Part shown: in pieces, positions 47,874 through 60,400 of the stretch
How the letters are laid out: every line of letters starts with the position of its first letter
Position numbering within the stretch: position 1 is the first letter of the stretch
Assembly (NCBI GenBank): GCA_963978905.1
Contig: OZ022257.1
Location: 42,418,203 to 42,482,202 of the forward strand
Source: Trichostrongylus colubriformis
Lineage: Eukaryota > Nematoda > Chromadorea > Rhabditida > Trichostrongylidae
Reading direction: 5' to 3'
Length of the DNA: 64,000 bases
Position numbers and translations under genes: made by a program
Notes under the pieces: generated by a model
Told to the model about the DNA's origin: nothing
The model's database searches: none
What the model saw: the letters and a program-made list of their open reading frames with translations, nothing else

Positions 47874-48616
47874 AAGGGGGTGCCAAAAAAGAAGTAATTT
47901 TTGTCCTCCACTTTCAACCCCACATTAGTCGAACTTCGGCAAATTCCGACCAGGTATTTTCATCCCTAGGGTGAGGAGCAGACCTCACTCTATTACTGAT
48001 CTCCGTTGCAGCCTTCTGCACGAGCAGAAACGGTTGCTTGTTCCGAGTGAACAAGATGTGTCACCTTAACTAGGAAAATCGGAACTTCGTCGCCCTCGTT
48101 CAGAACCTTGCTGAGGTTCGTTCACTCTGGGTACTCGAGGGGATTCATACTGGGTGGTGTTCTTAAATATTCCGTTTTTTCCGTGTTCCCAACGCCCTTT
48201 GTTTTCAAGAGCCAGAACGTGCCATTGCCACTGAAACCCCTTCGGGGCAGGTTTGAGGCATGAAAAATGATACTTCGGATCATAGCAGCCTTGTCCAAGC
48301 AGCAAAGGCTCTGTGGCTTCCATCATCCGAAGAGCCAATCCTTAAGAAGCTTTCTACAAAAGACCTACCGTAGAACACGGATCCACTGTTTTAAGGGGAC
48401 CTTGATACCGTGGATGCTCTGAAGCCCGACTGCGCCGCTTGATGGTTCCATATTTTTATGAAAGTGAAAGTAGTGAGTCTCAGCTTGTTCCTGCTTTTAG
48501 AGGAACATTTCGGGAATATTTTACCCCAATACTTTTATCTCTTTCGTTTCCCTATGTTTTGTATAATAGGCGGATGTAGGCCGTGAGCAAAATTACTTTT
48601 TTTCGGGCACCCCCTG
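47874..48616. mobile_element. Tc1/mariner-like element, decayed core
   Basis: Inverted ends: AAGGGGGTGCCAAAAAAGAA on the left and CAGGGGGTGCCCGAAAAAAA (reverse complement) on the right, both continuing into AGTAATTTT. TA flanks both (47872-47873 and 48617-48618). The 743-bp interior has no recognisable DDE transposase; a 90-codon minus-strand frame (48066-48338) is not convincing. Likely a non-autonomous or badly decayed copy. A lone similar end (GGGCACCCCCTAAGTA) is seen near 59753. Confidence 0.7.
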
Positions 48617-48618
48617 TA

Positions 48619-50060
48619 TATACATACGTACTACGGAAGCAACAGCTTTGATAAAAAAAAGAAGCAAAGGAAAAGGAGGAGAAGAGTCACATAGCTTCAA
48701 CAGATGACGCTTCGCAACAAGCGCGGCCATAACCGCCATCATCGTTTCAAGCCCGACCATTATGACGCCCATAGCTCGCACCCATCTTTCCTACGCCGGA
48801 CGCCGCTGTGACAACAGGGTACACCAGGAGTCGGGTATTCCGTGATGGGGGAGGGGTCATATTTTACTGGAAAAGAGAGAAGGTCGTACATACAGAGGTC
48901 AGCGAAAAGCACTGAAATCAAAACTTCCAATAAGCAGATGAGAGGCGCAGATTATTTCACGGCTAACGTGTGAGTTTGAAAAAATATTTTTTGCTCAAAG
49001 TAAGAATACATAGCAATTGAACACATTGCAGCTATACAATCCGGTAACAGTTACTGGTATTGTAGAGATCACAAAAAGGGGATTCGTGTTTGCTCCCCGT
49101 AAATGGGGGGGGGAGGGGCAGGGTTGTATGCGGCTATTTTTCTCGACACTAGGTGTGTCCTGCGTGACACCATTTTCTGCCCTAATAGCAGATACGCGTT
49201 TTTTTTAGGCGCTTAAAACTTTCTTCACGCTTATCATTTCCTGTGTCTTCAGCTTCTATGATTTCGCGCTTCGTTCACCAATTTCATTCATTCCCTGTAA
49301 GCTCGGCATGAAATTAGATTACGTAGCCAACTGAATGTTAAAAGTTGGCCCAGTCCAAATAGGGAGCGGGACACGTCTCATATGCTTGGTAAGATCGATG
49401 CTTGTTCCAGATCTCTTTCCTTTTACAGCCTCATACTCATGTGGTAGATGAATATTTATTTGAAAATCGAATAAACCAAGCCGGGGTAAAAAGCGCGCTA
49501 CTCTGTTTATGAGCTTAATTTTTTTGAGTATTCATATTCCGTTTTCCTCCCAGAAACAGAGTTGTAGGAGTTCTTCGATGGGAACGTTGGAGATAAACAA
49601 TTTTCGCGCGGCGCTGGTGTAGCGGTTTGGTTATTCATTGACCGGTTGCGATCCATCTGCAACAAATTAATCCTTCTCTAGTGGAGATTAAGAGACTAGG
49701 ACTAGCATATCGACATCCCTTGAACACATAGTTACCAGAGGTAATGAAACTGGTCGGAAATAGACAGAATAACCCGACGAAGTCTCGTCATGGGTTTCCT
49801 AGGAGACTATGACGGTTGCTTTCCTCAAGCGTGAACGTCAAGAAGGTTTTCCATACTCGAACTGTGACGGGTTGAATAGCCCTCTGCACTTTCCCACCTA
49901 ACGACTTCCACTTGTACTACGATCCTGCGCTTGCGAGAGAAAGTGTGTTGGCCAGCAAAGCTTCATGGCTTTTTCTCGGTTCGTAGCGCTGAGCAGGCGA
50001 AGGCGCCACAGTATCTGTAGGCTCGATCTTTCTAAACATTTATTTGCATATTGATTATTA
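48619..50060. other. Intergenic, no gene recognised
   Basis: Small frames only; a 9-G run lies at 49105-49113. Confidence 0.45.
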
Positions 50061-50062
50061 TA

Positions 50063-50961
50063 TTAGGTTGATTCATAATAAATCGGACAAATGGTAGTGA
50101 TGATTTCTAGAGATCATAACTCAGTAACGAATTAACGAAAATGGACGCGCGATATACCCTTGGAATGAGTATGAAAAGCTCTTCAAAGTACCGCAAAATA
50201 ATCACTCCAAAGTGAATTCATTCCGCCACAATGCCGCACGATTTCAAGCGGTCCAGAGACCACATCCGCAACGTCATACTATTTATATCGCTATCTGGCC
50301 AGGAACCCGCGGATATCGGCAAACGTCTGATAGAAGTTCACAAGGAGCATGCCCCCGGCAGAAGTACACTGTAGTTGTAGCATTCGAAGTTTGCGTCAGG
50401 CGACTATTCCATCGAAGACGAAAACCGCGGTTGGTGGAGCGTACACGGCGTAGAGTACTGGGAGCTGCTCGATGAAGGTACCACAGTATCCGCCGACGTC
50501 TACGTTCGTCAATTACGAGAATTGAAGGCCAATGTCCAAAGTTCGCTACGGCGGCGGTCACATGTCTACTTCCAGCACGACAACGTGTCTACTTCCACAG
50601 ACCGCACTTCGCAAGATCGACCAAGGCCGAGCTGCTGTCGTACAGTTGGACCGTACTTCTATACCCACCATACTCCCCAGACCTGGCCCCTTCAGATTTC
50701 CACCTTTTCTCCCACAGCCAACGCCACCTGGACGGCCAAGACTTCAAAACTCGCGACGAGGTCAAGGCGGCACTCGGCAACTTCTTCGAGCTCCAGCTTC
50801 CTGCCTTCTGGAGCAAGGGCATCCATGATCTGCCTATACCGTGGCAGAAGGTCATCGATAAAGATGGAGTATATTTCAAGTGAATCCCTGTTGTCGTAAA
50901 AAAGTTGTACGACAATGATTAAAATTGGTCAATTTGTCCGATTTATTATGAATCAACCTAA
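50063..50961 (+). mobile_element. Mariner element, internally deleted
   Basis: Inverted ends TTAGGTTGATTCATAATAAA (left) and TTTATTATGAATCAACCTAA (right) extend about 32 bp, with TA duplicated on both sides (50061-50062 and 50962-50963). At 899 bp it is about 380 bp shorter than a full mariner. The transposase remnant inside is on the plus strand. The good preservation of both ends means it could still be moved by a transposase from elsewhere. Confidence 0.93.
50231..50883 (+). pseudogene. Mariner transposase pseudogene
   Basis: It begins with ATG and the helix-turn-helix part, DHIRNVILFISLSGQEPADI, with two in-frame stops soon after at the SFxTV-like region, continues as FASGDYSIEDENRGWWSVHG, and then jumps over the first catalytic region to EYWELLDEGTTVSADVYVRQ. 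After frame changes it resumes with VYFQHDN, PPYSPDLAPSDFHLF (read in the proper frame) and ends WQKVIDKDGVYF before a TGA at 50881-50883. The loss of the region holding the first aspartate, the stops and at least two frameshifts make it inactive. Confidence 0.9.
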
Positions 50962-51129
50962 TACAAGGCTACATCATTATACCAATGCCATTATGTCTCG
51001 AATGGAGACAAGTGGATCCCAGAGGGACCATGACATAGTGACGTCCTCATTCAAATCCACGTTTTTTTGTAGTTTTCGTTTCGACTCTTACCACTGCAAT
51101 TACACTGCGCTGAGATTAGACTTTGTGTT

Positions 51130-51275
51130 TCATGCACAAAGTTCTGGGTCTTCAACAATGGAAAACATTGCTTGTTTACTACGGGGTAGTTGTATTACAA
51201 TCATTCAAGAGTCGTGACACGAGCCTCGGTTGTTTTCACACTCTGATGCTCCTGTTGTGACGCGCTACAGTTAAT
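51130..51275 (+). repeat. Repeat related to 47340-47760
   Basis: The uninterrupted form of the repeat described at 47340. It lies 170 bases after the mariner. Origin unknown; no coding sequence. Confidence 0.6.
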
Positions 51276-54200
51276 CTTTTAAATCTATCGAAGCGACAGA
51301 TTTGGGATCCTCACATGGTTCAAACCATCTTCAATGCGGGATGTCATGAGTCCTAATTGCAGAAGATGCAGAAGAGTGTTTTTGGCAGAGCAGAGCGAGG
51401 GATTTCAAGAGGCTCCCTCCGGTGGTCCCCGGCCCCCGAGAAATTATGGCATTTATTCAGAATAAACACATTCGTAGATCTTCTTGAGGTCTTCTTCAGT
51501 GATGGAGGGCTTTATCTGATCTAGACGATACAGGCAAGGGATGAGAGCTCTCTGCGTGCTCATGGTGAAACATCCTACATACTTTTCAGGTTCTTCCTCA
51601 CAGCATAAAGGCCCTTTTCCCTGTGACGAATAGTCGTACTCTACTTACGCATAACAATGATATTATACATATTGTGTGTAGATAGAAATGATAAACCCCC
51701 TCTGCCTATGAGAAACTCGTAAACGTCACCAGCCCGATTCAAGAGAGTATAAAGCGCCTATCTATACCTATCGTGGATGCTCATGACGAAAGCTTCTATT
51801 GGGCACTTGAGGAGGCGAGCCACGAAAATCGGGCAGTAAGCTATCGAGATGATCGAAAAAGCGCCGCTCGCTACGTTTTCTCTAGTAGGTTGAGAAACCC
51901 CTCGTAACGTGTGAAAGCGGAGCCGTTAACGGTGCAGTTGCCCTTTACAATGCGTGCCTGGCTGTGCACCTCGATCCATATGGAATCGTTATTATTCAAC
52001 TGTCTCGGTTATTCACGAGCATGAAGACGTGATCATTTCAGTTTTTGGGACTGATTGGGCTATCAATGATACCACTTCCTAAGGTGGTGGTGCCAATGAT
52101 AGCCCAAGCAAAACAGCATCCACCTTAAGCGGGGAGATTGATCGGCGACGTAGCTCGACATCTGAAAAGGAAACGAGAAGGCTACGTATGTATGGTGCAT
52201 TAGAAGAGAGCAGGCGTGGTTAAACAAGGAACTTCCGCTGCGGCGCGTTGCCACGGTCCCACCTCAATCAGAGTACGCTTGACGGACTCCACGGAGACAT
52301 TGTGGAAAAGTAGCTTGGGTAGAACAGTGTTACATGAGGACGATAGCCGGAGACAGACCAGGCGCGGTATATCAAGCTTCAGGGATGATTCTGATTTTAC
52401 CCTTTCATCATGAACATTTACAACGTTTGAATCGCCACCCCCAAACTTCCCTACAAATCGATGTTTATGGTGAAGTGCATGCTGAAAAGGACACCTGCAC
52501 GCACCGCCAACAGTACTGCTGCTGCATGATACGTGTAAGAGAATTCTTGGGCTCTTGCACTTCTCTTATCTCGTAAATTTTCACTGTTTGTCTCGAATAG
52601 TCCATTGGTCCTTAACGCAGGGGTTGAGCAAAGGTTGCAAATGAGAAGGATCGTATTTGTGGAAAAAATCCGTCGTTGATAGCTCAACTACGCCTCCGTG
52701 ATGATTCAGGTGGCGACCATGTGCTCGTTACAAAAAGTCAACCAGTGAGTGGCGATGCTCCCACCGATTAATTACTAGCTTTTTATCGTATCATGAGAGA
52801 AGGGGTCGAATTCACAATGAATTCCTCAAGTCAGCTTTACACTGCATAATCGTCCTGGATTGTCCCATCTGCATGTCTTAGACGTAAGCGTCGTACGTGC
52901 GAATCGCCACACCTGCTGTGAAATGATGAATGAGGTTCTCGATGATCATGTGGGATGCTGGTGAGCTATTCGCCTAGTTAAGAAACACTCCACAACTGCA
53001 GTTTATGACTGTAATATTCTCAAAAACCAAGCAGAAATGCTTAGTGGACCGTCTGTTTAAAGAGTGTAGAAAAAGGGAAATACCGTGCTGGACAGCTAAA
53101 AAACTGGGGTAACTTACAGAGAACCTAGTAGATTCCTGGACAAAATTGCGAACCATCTGATGGCTGGGTCTATGTGAGTACCAATGATTGTGTCCGATGA
53201 AAAAGAGGCATTATTTTGGTATCTTACCTAATTCTTATGAATAGTGATCTCTGTGCTATGTAATGGAGTACTATTTTCACTTGCTTCTTGATTTACTTGA
53301 TTTATAATGGACCTGACGCTTCTCATCACTCGTCTTTGGTCCGTGAAAAGTTACTTCTTTTTTGGACTTATTTCACTGTCTCGGGAATACAACGGTTCTT
53401 ATCAACGTGAGAGAGCTAGTTGGGCGGGAGCTAGCCTAATAGGCAAGAGAATAATGAATTGTTAGAAAAGAAAGAAAGGAAAAGGAAAAATCAAGCCTTA
53501 AGAGAGGATTGAGCTCCGATGAGGGTTAATTACTTTTCACGTGAGAATCCCTGTTGCACAAGAGAATCCTTCACCCAATCCGGCGCTATTGCCCCCCAAG
53601 GGTGGTAATACGGTCAGCTACCTTTTCCTTACGCTATCCAAACGATTCTCTTGTATAAAACGACGAAAGTGCCTTCTAACGCTTTGCAGTGCCATTGAAG
53701 CTACTTCATATGTACAAATAACTTTGTGCAAACTAGCAATTTAGTTCCCTCCATTATGGGAAGAGTCTTTTCATATGTTGAAATTGCAAGTGCTATCGCA
53801 GCGAGTGGGAGGGGCATTCTCGTTCGGCAGTGTTTTTGTCTTTTAATCCTCAGATGGAGCTGCTCTCGTCCATAAGGCTTATGCACATATGCTATACACT
53901 TGAGTTTGCAGATTGACTCTCACTGTTGATAAGGTGTCCAACATTCTACTATGAGATGCCCCTCCCCTTCATCGCTCCATGTTCTAAATTCCATAGGAAG
54001 GTTTCAATTCCACGCGTGGAATACTGAAGAAGCGATTGAAAGCATGTTTAGCGCATCAAATTCCCACGCATAATCAGACAGCTTTCGCCGACCGGGTGCT
54101 ATTATTCGATCGCGTGCTAATTTCACCAGCACCACGTCACACCCTGTCGGAAACAATTAGGCCGATTCGGCATTTAGGCCTGTCAGCCCTCCAAAGTTCA

Positions 54201-54460
54201 CACTTACAAGTGGAATTTTTACGAGAAACAGTAATAGGTGCTGTGCTGCTCACCCAGCGCGAAGAATGCCCTTTAAAAGGGGTTCAGCAGTCGTGCTGCA
54301 GCCGGCCGGACCACTGTGGTCGATGTGAAGGGGTGGGCAGTTAGCCTGCGCCCGCTCTGCGTCTCTGGTGAGGGGAGGCCGTCACGTCTGCGTCTGTCCC
54401 AGTGTTCTGTCGTGTGAAGTGACTGCAGCTGGCAATTCGCCTCGAATTCTCGGCCATTAC
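51276..54460. other. Intergenic, no gene recognised
   Basis: Frames reach about 100 codons near the right end (54036-54344) but overlap the likely promoter region of the next gene and show no domain. A short inverted word pair, GCTATCAATGATACCACTTCC and its loose complement TGGTGGTGCCAATGATAGC (about 52060-52105, partly quoted), forms a small hairpin. Confidence 0.45.
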
Positions 54461-54486
54461 TCGTCGTCGTCGTCGTCGTCGTCGTC
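54461..54486 (+). repeat. (TCG)n trinucleotide repeat just before exon 1a
   Basis: Twenty-six bases of uninterrupted TCG units ending 12 bases before the ATG at 54499. It would lie in the 5' untranslated region or core promoter of the upstream first exon. Confidence 0.9.
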
Positions 54487-54498
54487 CTTGTGGTCACG

Positions 54499-57400
54499 AT
54501 GAGCGATGCCCACGAGAGTCTGATGCCCGGTCCACAAGGCCGGACACCACATTTTTATGAAGTCGATCGTGGAGTGAAAACTGAAAGCTACATTACGGCC
54601 GTTTCGAGGAATCCTGTACCACCAGCTCAACCAGCACCCCAAAAACCACCTCAGGCTGCTTATAGCAAGGTAAACCTTTCACAGTTTTGACGATTCACGT
54701 CTCACTTTCACTCTACGCATTAGCAGCCTCCAAATGACCTTTGGCTGTGTCGGCATTAATGTGACTGTGAGCGATTATTCTCTGCCTACGCCAAGCTAAA
54801 AGCTGAGCAGCTGTTGCCTTTCCGCCATTTGCTTTTTTCGAATTCTTCATTCTTCCGTTGTAATCGATTGCTAATGGATTTCCGGGAAAGTGCTTTTGAT
54901 TCCTCAGCCTCATTCGCTATGAGCTTATGAGGCGAACAGATGTACGCCGTGCTTTTGTGAATCACTCTGCTGCCGTTTTAACGACCCCAGGGACTATAGC
55001 ATCCGACTGACCTAGGCAGCCACCAAGCCAATGGATGTGTTCGCGTTTGAATTTCGTTTGAATAGCTGACTAGGACTAGAAGTGCGATCGCGCTGAGCGG
55101 ATGATATCACTTGATATAAACAACATATGAAAGCCGCGGGCGGGTGCACATCATTCATTTCAATTACCATGAGCAAATCAGGTGGTGAGAGCAAGTCGAC
55201 GGCTGGTAGTAGTGGGGCGGATGAGGTAAGTTGATCGTCATTCTCCGTCCCACAAAATTCTCCTGGCAGAATCTGGAGTTGAATGCGAAGGAGTTGAGTA
55301 CTTCGCGGGTTGCTGTACTAATGAAGGAGGGAGAGGGTCAGTTTGCTGAATGGGTGCTATCGCAATCTTTACCTGAACCCAAAAGAGAGAAATTCCCTCC
55401 ATGAAGACTTAGGCAAATGCTCGTATGTGCAGATTGATCATTCATAGATATGTACTTAGGTGTGCAACTTTTTGTAGTATGCCCCCCCCCCTCATTGTGA
55501 TAGCTGCGTTGAGTGCTGTATAGTACTGATTAGCTGTACTATTGTAAGACGTCTAATGTAATATAGTATTGGCACGCCACTCACGCAAAAGCATCTTACT
55601 GTTCTACGGTCAACGAGTTGTCCCCCCCTCCCCTACATTGCGTATTCGTGTCTGTATTCGATCTCCCGAACTATGCATTTGGAGAGGAGGGGGGGGGGGG
55701 GGAGGCAATAGTTTGCTGGCATGGGATTTCTAAGCCCATGTAGTTTAAAAACCTTCATAGTGGTGGGACATTTTCCCTACACGGAATTGAAAGATGTCCC
55801 AGAAAGGATTCTTCCGCTTAGTAGTTCCCTCCCAGTTCGTCGAGCTGTTGTCCCCATGTTATATTGTTCTGGAACCTGCATTTGAACAAATTTGAAGTAT
55901 TCCAGGTCAATGAGCAAGTTAACGTGGAGCCACAGGGTCCAAAGTCGAAGGAGAAAGATGCAGATGCGGTCGGTTTGACTGAAGAGGAGCTGGAACCGTA
56001 TCGAGACGATCCCTTCTGGAAAACCATTCGGTTTGTTCTTTCTGTCAAGGCCATTCACAGAACTACTAGACGCAATTGGGGTGGCAATCCGCAACTTCCT
56101 CCAGGGTAAGCTATATTTTTTAACGGCAGACACAATAGAAGTTTTCATCCAGTTTATCGGCTCGCTGACCCTGTCAAAACGGTAATCCCCGAATCTATCA
56201 TTTGCACAACCTGTTTGATGGAGTATTATGACTTTGAGGGTAGATTGCGGAGCGTCTTTCTTTTTCATTCTTTTTTTGGAATCTTCAAAGGCCAATTCAC
56301 CATTCCACTCATAATTTGAGAACTTTTCATTATTCTCGTTTTCCTTTTTCAATTCTCTGATTGCTTAATCACATAATTACCACAATCCATTAAGAAGCGC
56401 TCTCGTGACCCTAAGAAGTTGATTCGATTTTGTAATGAGTTTCCTCAGCAAGATTAGTGCTGCTTGTGGTCCCAGGGCGGCAATGTTTCCGTCCGGCGCG
56501 TTCTATCAATAACAAATTACACACAAAGCCCCGCCTCCGTCTTAGTCCTCTTACGGACGACCGACAATGTGAGTAGATGTAATCAGTCGCGTAAACAGAT
56601 GTCGAAGACGATTGTACAGAGACGAGGTGCGATCGTTCTCAGCTGGTTGTAAACCGCAGTGCAACGTTAGGACCAACTTAAAAGAAGTCATCTGGCGGCG
56701 GGTGATTTCGTCGGTATTTACACTCTACGGAAGCAAGGCGAAATGTGACACCCCATTGTTCATGTGTGGAATTCAGAAAGAAGCGAACAGTACGTGCAAA
56801 GTTCCATCGTGCAAAGTTCCATGGTCAAAGGTCATCTGTCACAGATAATCTTGAGTTTTTGAGGTGTTTGGTTTTATGTATGATTGAGACATTGAGAGCG
56901 ATGAGACGAGATAAGAAGATTGCTGTCGTGAAAGAGTAAAAAAGTAGGCATTCCAATGACTTCTTTTTTCCTGATGTCGTTGACAGACTGGTGCTAAAGG
57001 ACTTGAGTCGTGCCTGACGTGCTTGAGTTGCGAGATCCGGTCGCTCATTCATAATTACCGTAACTTGTCATCACATAGAAAAAGAAAGCTGGCTTTCCAT
57101 ATAGTAGAACTTATTCCATTACGTGAACGTGTAGTAATGGCGCATCCCAGCGAGGAAGTTTAGCTTCGGGTTGTGCGTCTGTCAAAGCGAAGAGTTGATG
57201 AACGGTGGTTTCTCGTAGTGCTTAGGCTTGAGCATTCGATTTCTGATGTATGCGGTAATTTCATATTTATATATCGTGAAGCGAGTCGTGGCGCCGTTAT
57301 TGCACGCATAGTCAGGTCATTAAATCCGGGATCGAATCTTGTCCATTCAACTTGGTCTTATCAACCGTCTGCCCTTCCTCGGTCGACAAATGCCATTCCA

Positions 57401-60400
57401 TATAGAGAGTTAGAAACTACGGATGCTCCCAAAGGCTGGTCTCTGCAAGTGACTGTATGGGACAGTATCGCGTACTTGTGGTACTACCATATGAAGTGGA
57501 GCTAGTATGCATGGCGCGTCCTAACTTCGTATTAATCAGTCAATCTCACATTGCATTTTTACCCTTTTTTAACAAAATATTTTCTTATCCTTTTTTGTTC
57601 TTTTCTTTTTTTTGTTTTTCCTTTTGTGTTCTTTTTTGCTTCTTTTCATCTCTCTCTTTTTTGTCCGACTAGTGTTATCGGATTTTTCCTGATTTTTCTT
57701 TCTTCTTATTCTTTATTTCGGCATCTGTTATTCTTTACTGTTTGAATCCTATCCATGTCATTCTCACAGCACTGATGGCACGTTATGTGTACACGCATTG
57801 CGCCACATGCTCGCGTGATGTTGTAGGATCATAGCTGATCCTTTGTTCGCTGGCCATGAATCAACAAAGAGTGATGACTGCTAGGAAATTCTACTTGCTT
57901 TGCCTGGACTTGGGGCATACTTCTTATTTGAGAATAAAAAAGTGGAAGCTTAAGCAGTGAAGATAATAGCGCGTCAACCGTTCCAGTGATTTGCACTGCA
58001 CCGTTTACATCCTGTTTCATTTATTTAAAAAACCTTTTTTCCGTGTTTGACATCGTCCGCGGCCATTTTTGGAATACTTTCTGGTAGCCCGCTGAGCGTA
58101 GATTGCAAGTGGGTGTGTGTCGTTACGACAGAAAATTCGCGTGGCCGCGTTTGACGCGCGACGAAATGACAGAGACCGCGTACTGGTTGAGTGCTGAAGC
58201 GATTTCACGGAGAATGAGGCACTGAGCACTATCATCGCTTGTGAACCTATCCGATAGAGCCACATAGCTCGCACCATCGTGTCGCATGCCGGACGCTGCT
58301 ACACGAATTTGCTGTCTTAATGGCAGAGAACCCACAGGAGTCATGGCATTCCGGTGTGCGCAGCAGCGTCTTTTAATAGAAGGTGAGAAGGTGAAGACGT
58401 TCATCCACCTCCGAGAATGCTGTAGCCAACGTGGAAGCGCTCATAGCTGACATTCAAAAGTAGTGCTCGCTACCAATAGAGCATCCTTTTATCGTCCCTT
58501 TCCTCAAACTTTCGGTCGAGTTTCTGTTCTTGAAGTTTAAGGCCGAAATTATGCCAATGTCTCTCCAAAAGGAAGTCAGTTCCTGAACCGTTTCTGATAA
58601 TTATATGTCTCGGGTTGGTGGATTGGGAAGATGCGTAGTATAACGGATAATTTGATTGCGCACCATTGCACCACGCACACCTAACAATGCTCAAAGGTCT
58701 TACAGGACATTTCGGAGCGCTTGATAGGGCGTGGCCTACGAGTTTGGGTGAGGGTATATCAGTATATCAAACTCTCCCACCTCGCCACACAGTCTCACTC
58801 TAGCCATTCGGCCCACCCCCTATCTAGCGCTGTGAAATGGACTGTACAACAACTTCATTCTCAAAGCCTGTAGTAGCAAAAGGGTCTTCAGAAAACCCTC
58901 ATGAGAGCCTACAAAAGCTACGTCAGGCCAATTCTGGAATCAGGAACAACTATTTTCTCTCCTTACAAGAAAAAAGATATTTCTCTCTTGGAAAGTGTTC
59001 AAAGCAGTTTTACACGCAAATTGGCTATGCGATGCACTGGTCTGGGCTATCAGTTTATTCCAGGCAGTGTTGCACGTCGTCGTATTTACTCACTCCCGAG
59101 TGTACTTGTTCGAAGGAAAATCAATGACCTCGTAATGGCATTTAAAATCCTTACCAATAAGGCTTCGATCAACCCAGACGACTTTTTTATTCTAAATCAC
59201 TCCAAAACGCGCGGAGGTGCTACTAAAATCAGGTGTCCGGCAGTAAGAACTCAGGTCCGAGCTAAATATTTCTCAGTCAGAATAGTAGCTCTTCTCAACA
59301 AAATACTACATGAGGATGTCATGCATTTTTCTCTTAAAACTTTTAAAGCTTTAGCAAAAAAGTCAGTGCCTGCAGAGGATTCCTCCATTTCTGATCTATG
59401 ACTTTGCCACTACTTTTTTAGCTGTCCTTTCTTTTTGTCCGCTTTGCTCTTTGTTATGTTCTTTTTTTGTTGTTTTGTGTTGTTTTGTTTTTTTATTCAC
59501 CTTTTGGTATGTACCACTTACTAAGTCCGCGATGTTTCTTCTCTTTGGAGTTGTCATACCCACGTGGACTTTGTCTACGTCAATTGATAAAGATAAAGAA
59601 GTGAAAAGAGGGAGAAATGGATATCAGCATACGCTGTATTTCGTCTCCCAGCGTGCCCTCATTGGCTCTACCTCTCTAATTCGCATAGTAAAGACTGGAA
59701 CGCTTGCAAAGCTGACAGAAATCCTTGACAATTTCTAGTTCCCTCAAGAGTTTGGGCACCCCCTAAGTAGTGACTGTGATCGAATAAACGATACGAAAAA
59801 CAGGTTCCCAGGTCAGGATTAATTGAAAGGTAAACATATAGACGATAAGATGGTGTTATGGTTGCACCCCCGCCCCCCTCGCTGTATCGGACACTCGCTG
59901 CTGTTTCAGTCACTTTTCGTGCGCTGTAGGTGGACCCTATGTTTGCCGAATTAGAGGTGCCGATAGGTGCTCCAGCTGAAAGACTGACCAAATACCGAGT
60001 TATGAAAGGGGTTTCGGATGGTATGATTGACTAGCAAATGATAACTGATGCTAAAACAACGAGAAACTTAAAAGGCTGTATATAATGAGAACTCTGTTAC
60101 ATTATAGATGATATGACTATATTAATTACAATAATACAGTGGATGCAAGCTCTGTTAATACCACCTGGCTTTCTCAACAACTTTAACGCGACCACGCCAG
60201 TTTTCGAAAAATGGAGCGTTCGGACCAGCACGCTTGCGAAAGGCGTGGTTGTCAGATATGGCTGACGCGGTCCGAACCTGTCGACTTTACGAATGGATTA
60301 AATAGAATCCCTTATTTGATCGTAGGCATGGTGGCAATGCAAGAGGAGTGGTACCATGCTCCTAAGTCTATATTATTGCCATATCTTACATATCACTTGT

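Noticed and set aside
57531..57745. Phe-rich hydrophobic frames
   Set aside because: Produced by a T-rich low-complexity tract, not a membrane protein.
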